Assembly (NCBI GenBank): GCA_945889575.1
Contig: CAMDBY010000024.1
Coordinates: 1-13,656, forward strand
DNA: 13,656 nt
Reading direction: 5' to 3'
Source of the DNA: Bifidobacterium breve
Lineage (GTDB): Bacteria; Actinomycetota; Acidimicrobiia; Acidimicrobiales; Ilumatobacteraceae
The notes under the pieces were generated by a model that did no database searches, had not been told where the DNA came from, and saw only the letters and a program-made list of their open reading frames with translations. Below, piece by piece: positions 5,637 through 11,665 of the stretch. Each line of letters begins with the position of its first letter. Positions within the stretch are counted from its first letter, which is position 1. A program made the translations under genes and the position numbers.

Positions 5637-7082
5637 ATGAATGAATTGACAAACTGTGATGCAGTCGAGCAAGCCGGACTAGTTGCAAGCGGGAAAGTTT
5701 CTGCTCGCGAACTACTTGATGCGGCAATTGCTCAGGCCGAGGCGGTCAATGGCGAAATCAACGCGATTATTCATCCGCGATTTGAACGTGCACAGAAAGA
5801 GGCTGATGCAGGGTTGCCTGCTGGGCCATTCACAGGCGTCCCGCTGGTCTTAAAAGATTTGGGCGCACCACTTGCTGGTGAACCGCACCATATGGGTACC
5901 CGGTTCTTGAAGAACGAGAAATATATTGCGCCACGTAGTAGTTACTTAACGCAGCGTTTTTTACGGGCTGGATTCGTTGTGATTGGTAGAACCAATACTC
6001 CAGAATTTGGCAACACCATCACGACAGAGCCGTTGTCGTATGGCCCCACGCGCAACCCATGGAATCTTGAACACTCGACTGGTGGTTCAAGTGGTGGATC
6101 AGCAGCAAGCGTTGCGGCGCACATCGTGCCAGTGGGGCACGCCAATGATGGTGGTGGCTCGATTCGTGTACCAGCAAGTGAATGCGGGCTTGTCGGGCTC
6201 AAGCCATCACGTGGTCGCGTGAGTAAAGGTCCTGATATTGGTGAGACATGGATGGGCTCAACCATTGATGGTTGTGTGACTCGCACCGTGCGTGATACAG
6301 CGGCTGTGCTTGACGTGATCTGTGGATACGAATCTGGCGACCCATACACGACGCCGCCATTTGCACGGCCACTGTCGCAAGAAGTTGGCGTGGACCCTGG
6401 TCGGTTGCGCATTGGCATCCTTGATCATCCGTTGTTTGGATATCAATTAGATGATGCTGAATCACGTGCGTCGGTTCTGAAAACGGCTGAACAATTATCG
6501 GCGTTAGGTCATGATGTTTCGGTTGCGTGGCCAGAACATTTGAATGACGAATCAAGTGCGGGAAAGTTCACCGCAATAGTTGCCGCATGGACGCACAGAG
6601 ATGTTTCGACATTTGAGGCAATTCTTGGTCGCACAATTGGTGAAGGTGATTTAGAGCCAGACAACATTCGTATGCGCGAGATGGGCCGTGCGGTCACAGG
6701 GGAAATGTATTTGTCAAATATGGAATGGCTGCATGCATGGTGCAGGCGAGTGGTGCAGTGGTGGGAACCAACTGATGGCTCGAAAGGTTTTGACGTTCTT
6801 GTCACGCCAACGATTGCTGGCCCACCGCCACGCATCGGTCATCTCAGTGGCGAAAACGGCGGACATAACTTGCGCGAGATCTTGGCCTATACGTCACAGT
6901 TCAACTTGACGGGTCAACCGGCAATCAGTCTTCCGTTGCATTGGTCATCAACTGGACTTCCGATGGGTGTGCAATTCGTCGGTGCGCCATTTCGCGAAGA
7001 TGTGTTGGTGCGGCTTGCATCACAATTGGAAACCGCAATGCCGTGGCGCGACAAGGTTGCTCCTCTGGTGGCGAACCCCTAG
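5637..7082 (+). CDS. Amidase signature family hydrolase, NylA-like
   Basis: A 481-residue enzyme of the amidase signature family, with the Ser-cisSer-Lys triad visible: Lys73 in VPLVLKD, cis-Ser151 in GGSSGGSAA (149-157), and nucleophile Ser175 in ANDGGGSIRVPAS (169-181). The 24-residue gap between the two serines equals that in FAAH. The signature continues GLVGLKPSRGRVSKGP. The HANDGGGSIR and KPSRGR wording is close to 6-aminohexanoate-cyclic-dimer hydrolase (NylA), so a linear or cyclic amide is a likely substrate. Nothing else in the window encodes nylon-oligomer breakdown, and GatA is unlikely because gatB and gatC are absent. Residue 1 lies just before the conserved N-terminal helix, and no earlier start fits the divergent gap. 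The CysO-like gene follows 20 bases after the stop. Confidence 0.9.
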   Translation: MNELTNCDAVEQAGLVASGKVSARELLDAAIAQAEAVNGEINAIIHPRFERAQKEADAGLPAGPFTGVPLVLKDLGAPLAGEPHHMGTRFLKNEKYIAPRSSYLTQRFLRAGFVVIGRTNTPEFGNTITTEPLSYGPTRNPWNLEHSTGGSSGGSAASVAAHIVPVGHANDGGGSIRVPASECGLVGLKPSRGRVSKGPDIGETWMGSTIDGCVTRTVRDTAAVLDVICGYESGDPYTTPPFARPLSQEVGVDPGRLRIGILDHPLFGYQLDDAESRASVLKTAEQLSALGHDVSVAWPEHLNDESSAGKFTAIVAAWTHRDVSTFEAILGRTIGEGDLEPDNIRMREMGRAVTGEMYLSNMEWLHAWCRRVVQWWEPTDGSKGFDVLVTPTIAGPPPRIGHLSGENGGHNLREILAYTSQFNLTGQPAISLPLHWSSTGLPMGVQFVGAPFREDVLVRLASQLETAMPWRDKVAPLVANP

Positions 7083-7090
7083 TCGTTCGG

Positions 7091-7096
7091 TAGGGT
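7091..7096 (+). promoter_or_regulatory. Putative -10 of leaderless promoter for the CysO-like gene
   Basis: TAGGGT ends six bases (TTCCAT) before the ATG at 7103, the same spacing as at ispD, glycerate kinase, amidase, dtd and the LysE gene. It lies in the 20-base gap after the amidase stop. AGGG might instead be a weak Shine-Dalgarno for read-through mRNA. Confidence 0.5.
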
Positions 7097-7102
7097 TTCC
7101 AT

Positions 7103-7381
7103 ATGGCCGTGACCGTTCGAATCCCCACCAATATGCGCCCCATCTCAGGTGGCGCATCCACCGTTTCTGTGGAAGGTGCCACCTTGCGCGATGTGCTTGT
7201 GGCCCTCAACGCAGCACATGCCGGCTTTAATGACCGTCTGTTTGATGCAACAGGGGATCTGCACAAGTTCGTCAATGTCTTTGTTTCTGACGACGATGTC
7301 CGCTATTTGCAAGGGTTAGACACCCCAGTAGCTCCCGGAGACACTGTCTCCATCATCCCTGCCGTCGCTGGCGGCCTGTAA
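7103..7381 (+). CDS. CysO/MoaD/ThiS-like sulfur-carrier protein with C-terminal Gly-Gly-Leu
   Basis: A 92-residue ubiquitin-fold sulfur carrier. It resembles mycobacterial CysO throughout: VTVRIPTNMRP near the start, GATLRDVLVAL, the KFVNVFVSDDDVRYL core and IIPAVAGG at the end. In CysO the C-terminal Gly carries a thiocarboxylate that donates sulfur to O-phosphoserine through CysM for cysteine synthesis. MoaD (molybdopterin) and ThiS (thiamin) share the fold, but the wording favours CysO. The chain does not stop at Gly-Gly: one Leu codon follows before TAA (7379-7381), so the di-glycine would need exposing by a protease before adenylation. Neither cysM, a JAMM protease gene (mec), nor an activating enzyme is in the window. 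It sits between the amidase and groEL genes. Confidence 0.85.
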   Translation: MAVTVRIPTNMRPISGGASTVSVEGATLRDVLVALNAAHAGFNDRLFDATGDLHKFVNVFVSDDDVRYLQGLDTPVAPGDTVSIIPAVAGGL

Positions 7382-7387
7382 ATCTCA

Positions 7388-7417
7388 GGCACTGCTTCCT
7401 CGGTGAGGGGTAGTGCC
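7388..7417. terminator. Hairpin after the CysO-like gene, possible terminator
   Basis: GGCACT (7388-7393) pairs with AGTGCC (7412-7417), and an inner CCTC (7398-7401) pairs with GAGG (7405-7408), extendable by two G-U pairs, across a small internal loop. It begins seven bases after the stop codon. There is no T-run, as is common for actinobacterial terminators. It ends one base before CIRCE, so it could alternatively be part of the groEL control region. Confidence 0.4.
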
Positions 7418-7418
7418 G

Positions 7419-7445
7419 TTAGCAGTCTCAACGGTAGAGTGCTAG
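7419..7445. promoter_or_regulatory. CIRCE operator (HrcA site) of groEL
   Basis: TTAGCAGTC, nine bases, GAGTGCTAG: the consensus is TTAGCACTC-N9-GAGTGCTAA, so each arm has one mismatch and the spacing is exact. It lies 66 bases before the groEL ATG. A TANNNT hexamer, TAGAGT (7435-7440), overlaps the right arm and is a candidate -10, which would place HrcA binding directly over the promoter. hrcA itself is not in the window. Confidence 0.88.
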
Positions 7446-7511
7446 TCGTCTGTTCCAGTGTGAAAACACCCCCCGAACAGCAGAATCCCCATACCTACGG
7501 AGGAAAATCCC

Positions 7512-9134
7512 ATGGCAAAGCTCATTGCATTTGATGAAGAAGCACGGCGCGGTCTTGAAGCCGGCATGAACAAGTTGGCTGACGCCGTTCGCGTCACGCT
7601 CGGACCCAAGGGTCGCAACGTTGTTCTTGCTAAGCAGTGGGGTGCACCCACCATCACAAACGACGGTGTTTCCATCGCAAAAGAAATCGACCTTGAAGAT
7701 CCATACGAGCGCATTGGTGCTGAGTTGGTCAAGGAAGTTGCAAAGAAGACTGACGATGTTGCCGGTGACGGAACAACAACAGCAACTGTTCTTGCATGGA
7801 CCATGGTTCGCGAAGGACTTCGCAACGTGGCTGCTGGCGCAAACCCAATGTCCTTGAAGAAGGGCATCGAGGCTGCAACTGCTGCTGCAATTGAAAGCAT
7901 TCGTGCACTCGCCAAAGATGTTGATTCGAAAGAACAAATCGCTCAGGTTGCCTCTATCTCAGCTGCTGACCCAGAAATTGGTCGCATGATTTCAGAAGCA
8001 ATTGACAAGGTCGGCAAAGACGGTGTTATCACCGTTGAAGAAAGCCAAACATTCGGAATGGAAATGGACCTTGTAGAAGGAATGCGTTTCGACAAGGGAT
8101 ACATCTCGCCGTACTTCGTTACAGATACCGACCGCATGGAAGCATCTCTCGAAGATGCCTACGTCCTTTTAGTGTCAAGCAAGATCACAAACGTGCGCGA
8201 CATGTTGCCAGTACTTGAAAAAGTAATGCAGAGCGGACGCCCGTTGGTCATCATCGCTGAAGACATTGAAGGTGAAGCACTTGCAACTTTGGTTGTTAAC
8301 AAGATTCGCGGAACATTCAAGAGCGTTGCTGTTAAGGCTCCTGGTTTCGGTGACCGTCGTAAAGCAATGTTGCAAGACATCGCAATTCTTACTGGTGGCC
8401 AAGTCATCAGCGAAGAAGTTGGTCTCAAGCTTGAAAATGTCACTCTTGACTTATTGGGAACAGCAAAGAAGATTGTCATCACAAAAGATGAAACAACCAT
8501 CATCGAGGGTGCCGGTTCAGAAGACGACATCAAGGGCCGCATTAGCCAATTGAAGGCTGAAATTGAGAACACTGATTCTGACTACGACCGCGAAAAGCTC
8601 CAAGAGCGTTTGGCCAAGTTGTCCGGCGGTGTAGCAGTCCTCAAAGTTGGTGCAGCTACTGAAGTAGAACTCAAAGAGAAGAAGCACCGCATTGAAGATG
8701 CTGTCAGCACCACAAAAGCTGCCATCGAAGAAGGCGTTGTTCCTGGCGGTGGCGTTGCATTGCTTCGCGCACAAGCTGCTGTTATCGCTGCTGCTGAAAA
8801 GCTCACTGGTGATGAAGCAACTGGCGCACGCATGGTTGCTCGTTCACTTGAAGGACCACTCAAGCAGATCGCAGAAAACGCAGGCCTCGAAGGTGGCGTT
8901 GTTGTTGAGCGCGTGAAGAACTTGAAGGGCAACGAAGGCCTCAATGCCGCCACTGGCGAATATGTAGACCTTGTAAAGATTGGTGTCATCGATGCTGCGA
9001 AGGTAACTCGCTCCGCATTGCAGAACGCAGCGTCAATCGCAGCGTTGTTTCTCACCACCGAAGTTGTTATTGCTGACAAGCCTGAATCGGCTGGCGGCGG
9101 ACACGACCACGGCGGCGGAATGGATGACTTCTAG
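7512..9134 (+). CDS. groEL: Chaperonin GroEL (60 kDa, Cpn60.2-like)
   Basis: A full-length 540-residue cytoplasmic chaperonin subunit that folds proteins in ATP-driven double rings with a GroES cap. Seen: TLGPKGRNVVL (29-39), TITNDGVSIAKEI (47-59), and the ATP-hydrolysis motif VAGDGTTTATVLA with Asp86; apical GFGDRRKAML and the later VVPGGGVALLRA are intact. The tail, GGGHDHGGGMDDF, is Gly-rich with two His residues and ends in the acidic form usual for actinobacterial GroEL2. No groES lies next to it, as expected for the lone actinobacterial copy, so its co-chaperonin must come from elsewhere. The Shine-Dalgarno GGAGG (7499-7503) sits eight bases before the ATG. Codon choice is more uniform than in neighbours (many AAG and GAA, C-ending Phe/Asn), fitting high expression. 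CIRCE indicates heat regulation by HrcA. Confidence 0.98.
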   Translation: MAKLIAFDEEARRGLEAGMNKLADAVRVTLGPKGRNVVLAKQWGAPTITNDGVSIAKEIDLEDPYERIGAELVKEVAKKTDDVAGDGTTTATVLAWTMVREGLRNVAAGANPMSLKKGIEAATAAAIESIRALAKDVDSKEQIAQVASISAADPEIGRMISEAIDKVGKDGVITVEESQTFGMEMDLVEGMRFDKGYISPYFVTDTDRMEASLEDAYVLLVSSKITNVRDMLPVLEKVMQSGRPLVIIAEDIEGEALATLVVNKIRGTFKSVAVKAPGFGDRRKAMLQDIAILTGGQVISEEVGLKLENVTLDLLGTAKKIVITKDETTIIEGAGSEDDIKGRISQLKAEIENTDSDYDREKLQERLAKLSGGVAVLKVGAATEVELKEKKHRIEDAVSTTKAAIEEGVVPGGGVALLRAQAAVIAAAEKLTGDEATGARMVARSLEGPLKQIAENAGLEGGVVVERVKNLKGNEGLNAATGEYVDLVKIGVIDAAKVTRSALQNAASIAALFLTTEVVIADKPESAGGGHDHGGGMDDF

Positions 9135-9150
9135 ACCATCGTCTAGAAGT
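9127..9150. terminator. Perfect 10-bp hairpin over the groEL stop codon
   Basis: ACTTCTAGAC (9127-9136) pairs perfectly with GTCTAGAAGT (9141-9150) around a CATC loop. The groEL TAG stop (9132-9134) lies in the left arm. No T-tract follows, so if it terminates it would be of the tail-less kind described in actinobacteria; it might also protect the 3' end of the groEL mRNA. The next gene starts 20 bases later. Confidence 0.6.
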
Positions 9151-9170
9151 ACTTCAACCAGTCATTCTTA

Positions 9171-10052
9171 ATGTCGCGCGTCATCGCTCTCGTTAGCGGT
9201 GGAGAAGCGCGAGTATTTGATACAGATTTACCGTATTTGTCGCGCGCCCTTGGCGATCGTGGCATCATCACAGAAGTTGTCGATTGGGATAACGCGTCTG
9301 TTGATTGGTCGCGGTTTTCCATGGCGATTGTTCGTTCACCGTGGGACTATCACCGTCGGTATCCGGAATTTCTCACGTGGCTAGATGCTGTGTCGGCTGT
9401 TACTACGCTGCAAAACCCAGCAGACATTATTCGGTGGAACACTAATAAGGAATACCTAGATGAACTGGTCGATGCAAAGATCGGAATTGTTCCCACAACG
9501 TTTGTTCGTTCAGCGCAAGACCTAGTCACCATCACAAATGAAGGCATGCTGGAACGCGACATTGTGGTGAAGCCAACGATTAGTGCTGGTTCAAATAACA
9601 CGGAACGTCATGAAGAGTCCCCCGTGAAAGCAGCAGCGCATCTGGGTTTTCTCCTTGATGCGGGCTTTATTGCCATGGTGCAGCCGTATCAACGTTTTAT
9701 AGATGAGCGTGGCGAAACGGGCATGGTGTATTTCAACGGCCAACTCAGTCATTCATTCCGCAAAGGTGCCATCCTGGCCACAGGTGAGAACATAAAAAAT
9801 GGGCTCTTTACGGTGGAAGATATTGCGCCTCGTACGGCAAGCGCACAAGAGCGCGAATTGGGCGAAGCCGTGATGACCTTTGTGAAGAAAAAGTGGGGTG
9901 AGTACCCGTTGTATGCCCGTGTTGATGTGGTGCGTGGATCTGCGGGGGTTCCGGTGGTTATGGAGCTGGAATTAGCAGAGCCGTCATTTTTCCTCCAGGT
10001 AGACCACGAGGCGCCGTCACGTTTTGCCTCCGCGGTTCTGGCTCGCCGATAG
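9171..10052 (+). CDS. ATP-grasp ligase of unknown substrate (RimK/glutathione-synthetase type)
   Basis: A 293-residue ATP-grasp protein. It opens with a strand and Gly turn (VIALVSGGEA), then RSPWDYHRRY (55-64), a region seen in a group of uncharacterised bacterial ATP-grasp proteins. ATP-binding segments: NTNKEYL (90-96), IVVKPTISAGSNNT (131-144) with Lys134, VQPYQRFIDERGE, then YARVDVV and the metal-binding ELELAEPSFFL (265-275). Such enzymes join a carboxylate to an amine or thiol through an acyl-phosphate; the substrate cannot be read from the sequence. The D-cycloserine ligase DcsG is one possible relative, but no other genes of such a pathway are here. An in-frame stop at 9144-9146 and the lack of other start codons fix ATG 9171. 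There is no Shine-Dalgarno and no TANNNT box at the usual place. Its stop lies ten bases before the chdC start. Confidence 0.75.
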   Translation: MSRVIALVSGGEARVFDTDLPYLSRALGDRGIITEVVDWDNASVDWSRFSMAIVRSPWDYHRRYPEFLTWLDAVSAVTTLQNPADIIRWNTNKEYLDELVDAKIGIVPTTFVRSAQDLVTITNEGMLERDIVVKPTISAGSNNTERHEESPVKAAAHLGFLLDAGFIAMVQPYQRFIDERGETGMVYFNGQLSHSFRKGAILATGENIKNGLFTVEDIAPRTASAQERELGEAVMTFVKKKWGEYPLYARVDVVRGSAGVPVVMELELAEPSFFLQVDHEAPSRFASAVLARR

Positions 10053-10055
10053 CGT
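10050..10055 (+). promoter_or_regulatory. Possible -10 for chdC overlapping the preceding stop
   Basis: TAGCGT fits TANNNT; its TAG is the stop codon of the ATP-grasp gene. It ends seven bases before the ATG at 10063, one more than at the other leaderless candidates. There is no Shine-Dalgarno before chdC, so a short-leader or leaderless start is plausible. Confidence 0.38.
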
Positions 10056-10062
10056 TATCAGT

Positions 10063-10737
10063 ATGAGCGAACCGATGTCCCCGTCAGTTGGTCTTGCAGT
10101 AGTCCACTATTTTTGCAAGCCAAGTTTTGAATACGACGGTGATGCACTTGTTGCAGCCGTCAAAGCAGCTGAAGGTGCCGGCGTCACCGTGATCACCGTT
10201 GCCATGTTGGGTCATAAAGCAGATGTTGCAATCATGGGAGTCGCAGCTGACATGCGTCAACTCAAAGCATTGCAAACAGGCATTCAACACGCTGGTCTTG
10301 ACATCGTTGATAGCTACATTTCGCTGACTGAAGTTTCTGAGTATTCAAAAGGCATGCCAGAAGAGATGCTGAACGCTCGCTTGTATCCGCAGCTTCCACC
10401 AGTTGGAAAAAATGCATGGTGCTTCTACCCCATGTCAAAGCGCCGTGAACACAAAGACAACTGGTTCACACTTGAATTCGACAAACGTAAAGAACTCATG
10501 GAAGAACACGGCAAGAGTGGACGTACGTTTGCTGGCCGCATCATTCAATTAGTCACTGGTTCAACTGGTCTTGATGATTACGAATGGGGAGTCACATTGT
10601 TTGCCGTGAACCCTGACGATCTGAAAGAAGTGGTGTACACCATGCGGTATGACGAAGGTTCTGCTGTCTACGCCGAATTCGGTGCGTTCTACATGGGCAT
10701 GGTCACGCCCGTTGAAGAACTAATTCACCAGATCTAA
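10063..10737 (+). CDS. chdC: Coproheme decarboxylase (ChdC/HemQ)
   Basis: A 224-residue protein of the chlorite dismutase superfamily, in the haem-synthesis branch. It turns iron-coproporphyrin III into haem b by two oxidative decarboxylations, the last step of the coproporphyrin-dependent pathway of actinobacteria and firmicutes. Seen: FYPMSKRRE (121-129) with the radical-forming Tyr122; MEEHGKSGR (146-154) with the expected haem-iron ligand His149; GSTGLDDYEWGVTLF (166-180); and MRYDEGSAVYAEFG (194-207) with Arg195. This wording excludes true chlorite dismutase. The start is taken as ATG 10063; ATG 10075 would also suit, while an upstream TTG at 10024 would add 13 residues overlapping the ATP-grasp gene. 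Other haem genes (hemE, hemH/cpfC, hemY) are not in the window. Its stop overlaps that of dtd, on the opposite strand. Confidence 0.92.
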   Translation: MSEPMSPSVGLAVVHYFCKPSFEYDGDALVAAVKAAEGAGVTVITVAMLGHKADVAIMGVAADMRQLKALQTGIQHAGLDIVDSYISLTEVSEYSKGMPEEMLNARLYPQLPPVGKNAWCFYPMSKRREHKDNWFTLEFDKRKELMEEHGKSGRTFAGRIIQLVTGSTGLDDYEWGVTLFAVNPDDLKEVVYTMRYDEGSAVYAEFGAFYMGMVTPVEELIHQI

Positions 10738-11183
10738 ATTTCAATTGACACGGTGGTTGGACCATCGTTCACTGAAGACACTTGCATGTATGTGCGGAAT
10801 CGTCCTGTTTCAATATGTGCGCCTAGTTGTTGAAACTCGGCGACAACTTTGTTCACTAATGGTTCTGCATATTCAGGTTTAGCTGCGGCGGTCCATGTTG
10901 GTCTGCGACCAGCGTTCGTATCTCCGTACAACGTGAACTGACTAATGAGCAAGATGCTCTTGGTGGAATCAGCAATGGAAATATTCATCACGTCGTTCTC
11001 ATCTTCCATAATGCGAAGATTCCAGATCTTTTCCGCCATCTTCTTTGCAGTCGCTTCGGTATCGGTATGAGTGATTCCCAGAAGAACCAGCAGTCCTTTT
11101 TCTATTTCACCAGCCCGAATAGTGGTGCCATCAACTTCAGCATCGACAGATGCATTCAGAACTCGTTGTACTAAAGCACGCAT
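10734..11183 (-). CDS. dtd: D-aminoacyl-tRNA deacylase
   Basis: A 149-residue proofreading enzyme that frees tRNAs wrongly charged with D-amino acids or glycine. It carries the family's two signatures: SQFTLYGD (81-88), followed by GRRPTWTAAAKP (92-103), and the cross-subunit Gly-cisPro motif in NDGPTT (139-144), with Gly141-Pro142. Length is typical (about 145-150), and the N-terminus MRALVQRV is standard, which supports ATG 11183. No Shine-Dalgarno is visible; TACTCT ends exactly six bases upstream, suggesting a leaderless mRNA of its own even though the small HTH gene lies 31 bases upstream on the same strand. The 3' end overlaps chdC by three bases. Confidence 0.95.
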   Translation of the reverse strand: MRALVQRVLNASVDAEVDGTTIRAGEIEKGLLVLLGITHTDTEATAKKMAEKIWNLRIMEDENDVMNISIADSTKSILLISQFTLYGDTNAGRRPTWTAAAKPEYAEPLVNKVVAEFQQLGAHIETGRFRTYMQVSSVNDGPTTVSIEI

Positions 11184-11189
11184 TGGCTC

Positions 11190-11195
11190 AGAGTA
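11190..11195 (-). promoter_or_regulatory. Putative -10 of leaderless dtd promoter
   Basis: On the minus strand it reads TACTCT (TANNNT), ending six bases (GAGCCA) before the dtd ATG, inside the 31-base gap after the HTH gene. It would let dtd be made independently of the upstream gene. The -35 region (CTAAGA at a 17-base spacing) is poor. Confidence 0.45.
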
Positions 11196-11214
11196 GTTGG
11201 CAGTGGAGGCATTC

Positions 11215-11490
11215 TTAGGCTTCGTGAGAAAGATAAGCGGAGTATTTGCGATGGGCAGATTGTGCAGAGGTACCTAAAACAAATCCGATGTCCTTCCAAG
11301 AAATATTCTTCGCCCGCGCATTTTGTACGGCATCTGCAATCTTCTTTTCTTGAAAACACCTTTGGTACACCGCGCGCAATATTGCGGTTTCTTCTTTTGA
11401 GAGAACTGTTGACTTTGATGAATCCCATTTTTCGAACATCTCACTGATGTCGTCCGCATGTTGAATCAATTCTTCCATTGACTTTGGCAT
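11215..11490 (-). CDS. Small helix-turn-helix protein, unknown role
   Basis: A 91-residue, mostly helical, charged protein. The C-terminal half has a likely helix-turn-helix: IADAVQNARAKN (51-62), then ISWKDIGFVLGTS (63-75) and AQSAHRKYSAY (76-86), a pattern like the SW-x-IG-x-LG-S-x-QAAHKR form of many small actinobacterial DNA-binding proteins and sigma region 4. The N-terminal half (1-50) is acidic with no known motif. ATG 11490 is chosen because GAGG lies six bases before it; Met5 is an alternative start. It looks more AT-rich than its neighbours, so lateral gain is possible. It has its own promoter with a palindrome inside (11534-11563), which suggests autorepression, and could also act on the divergent LysE gene. 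No toxin partner is adjacent. Confidence 0.75.
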   Translation of the reverse strand: MPKSMEELIQHADDISEMFEKWDSSKSTVLSKEETAILRAVYQRCFQEKKIADAVQNARAKNISWKDIGFVLGTSAQSAHRKYSAYLSHEA

Positions 11491-11533
11491 TTTTTACCTC
11501 AGGAACTTTCGTCTGGCTGACATGGCATGAAAG

Positions 11534-11563
11534 ACGATATCAGCATATGTTGATAAAGGTCAA
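11534..11563 (-). promoter_or_regulatory. Promoter with embedded palindromic operator for the HTH gene
   Basis: On the minus strand: -35 TTGACC (11563-11558, five of six to TTGACA), an 18-base spacer, -10 TATCGT (11539-11534, four of six, fits TANNNT). The 18-bp near-palindrome at 11538-11555 (TATCAGCATATGTTGATA on the plus strand; one mismatched pair, so 16 of 18 bases symmetric) fills the spacer and enters the -10. Transcription would start near 11527, leaving a leader of about 37 bases that contains the Shine-Dalgarno. A repressor bound here would block polymerase directly. Confidence 0.55.
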
Positions 11564-11653
11564 GGTAAGTACTCATGCAGTTGAGATGTGTGCACAAGTC
11601 GAGACTGTTGGAACATCCCGCACATGGAAATCAACCCAAACTGGGTCCATTGC

Positions 11654-11659
11654 TATGGT
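11654..11659 (+). promoter_or_regulatory. Putative extended -10 of leaderless LysE-family gene
   Basis: TATGGT fits TANNNT, is preceded by TGC (an extended -10), and ends six bases before the GTG start at 11666. This spacing supports GTG as the true start. The rest of 11491-11665 holds the divergent HTH promoter and no other gene that I can support. Confidence 0.48.
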
Positions 11660-11665
11660 TGGGGT

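Noticed and set aside
5637..7082. GatA subunit of the tRNA amidotransferase
   Set aside because: No gatB or gatC, and the sequence around the catalytic serine resembles NylA-type amidases more.
10063..10737. True chlorite dismutase
   Set aside because: The YPMSKRR, HG and DYEWG segments are those of coproheme decarboxylases; no perchlorate-reduction genes are nearby.
11215..11490. HTH gene as an antitoxin of a toxin-antitoxin pair
   Set aside because: The neighbours are dtd and a LysE exporter; no small toxin frame with its own ribosome site is adjacent.
11589..11596. TGTGCACA palindrome as a regulator site
   Set aside because: Only 8 bp, no repeat elsewhere in the gap, and not placed over a recognisable promoter.
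11588..11665. ATG 11588 as start of the LysE-family gene
   Set aside because: The 26 added residues (Cys/Trp-rich, hydrophilic) do not fit the family, which begins with the first membrane helix; the GTG at 11666 has a correctly spaced TANNNT.
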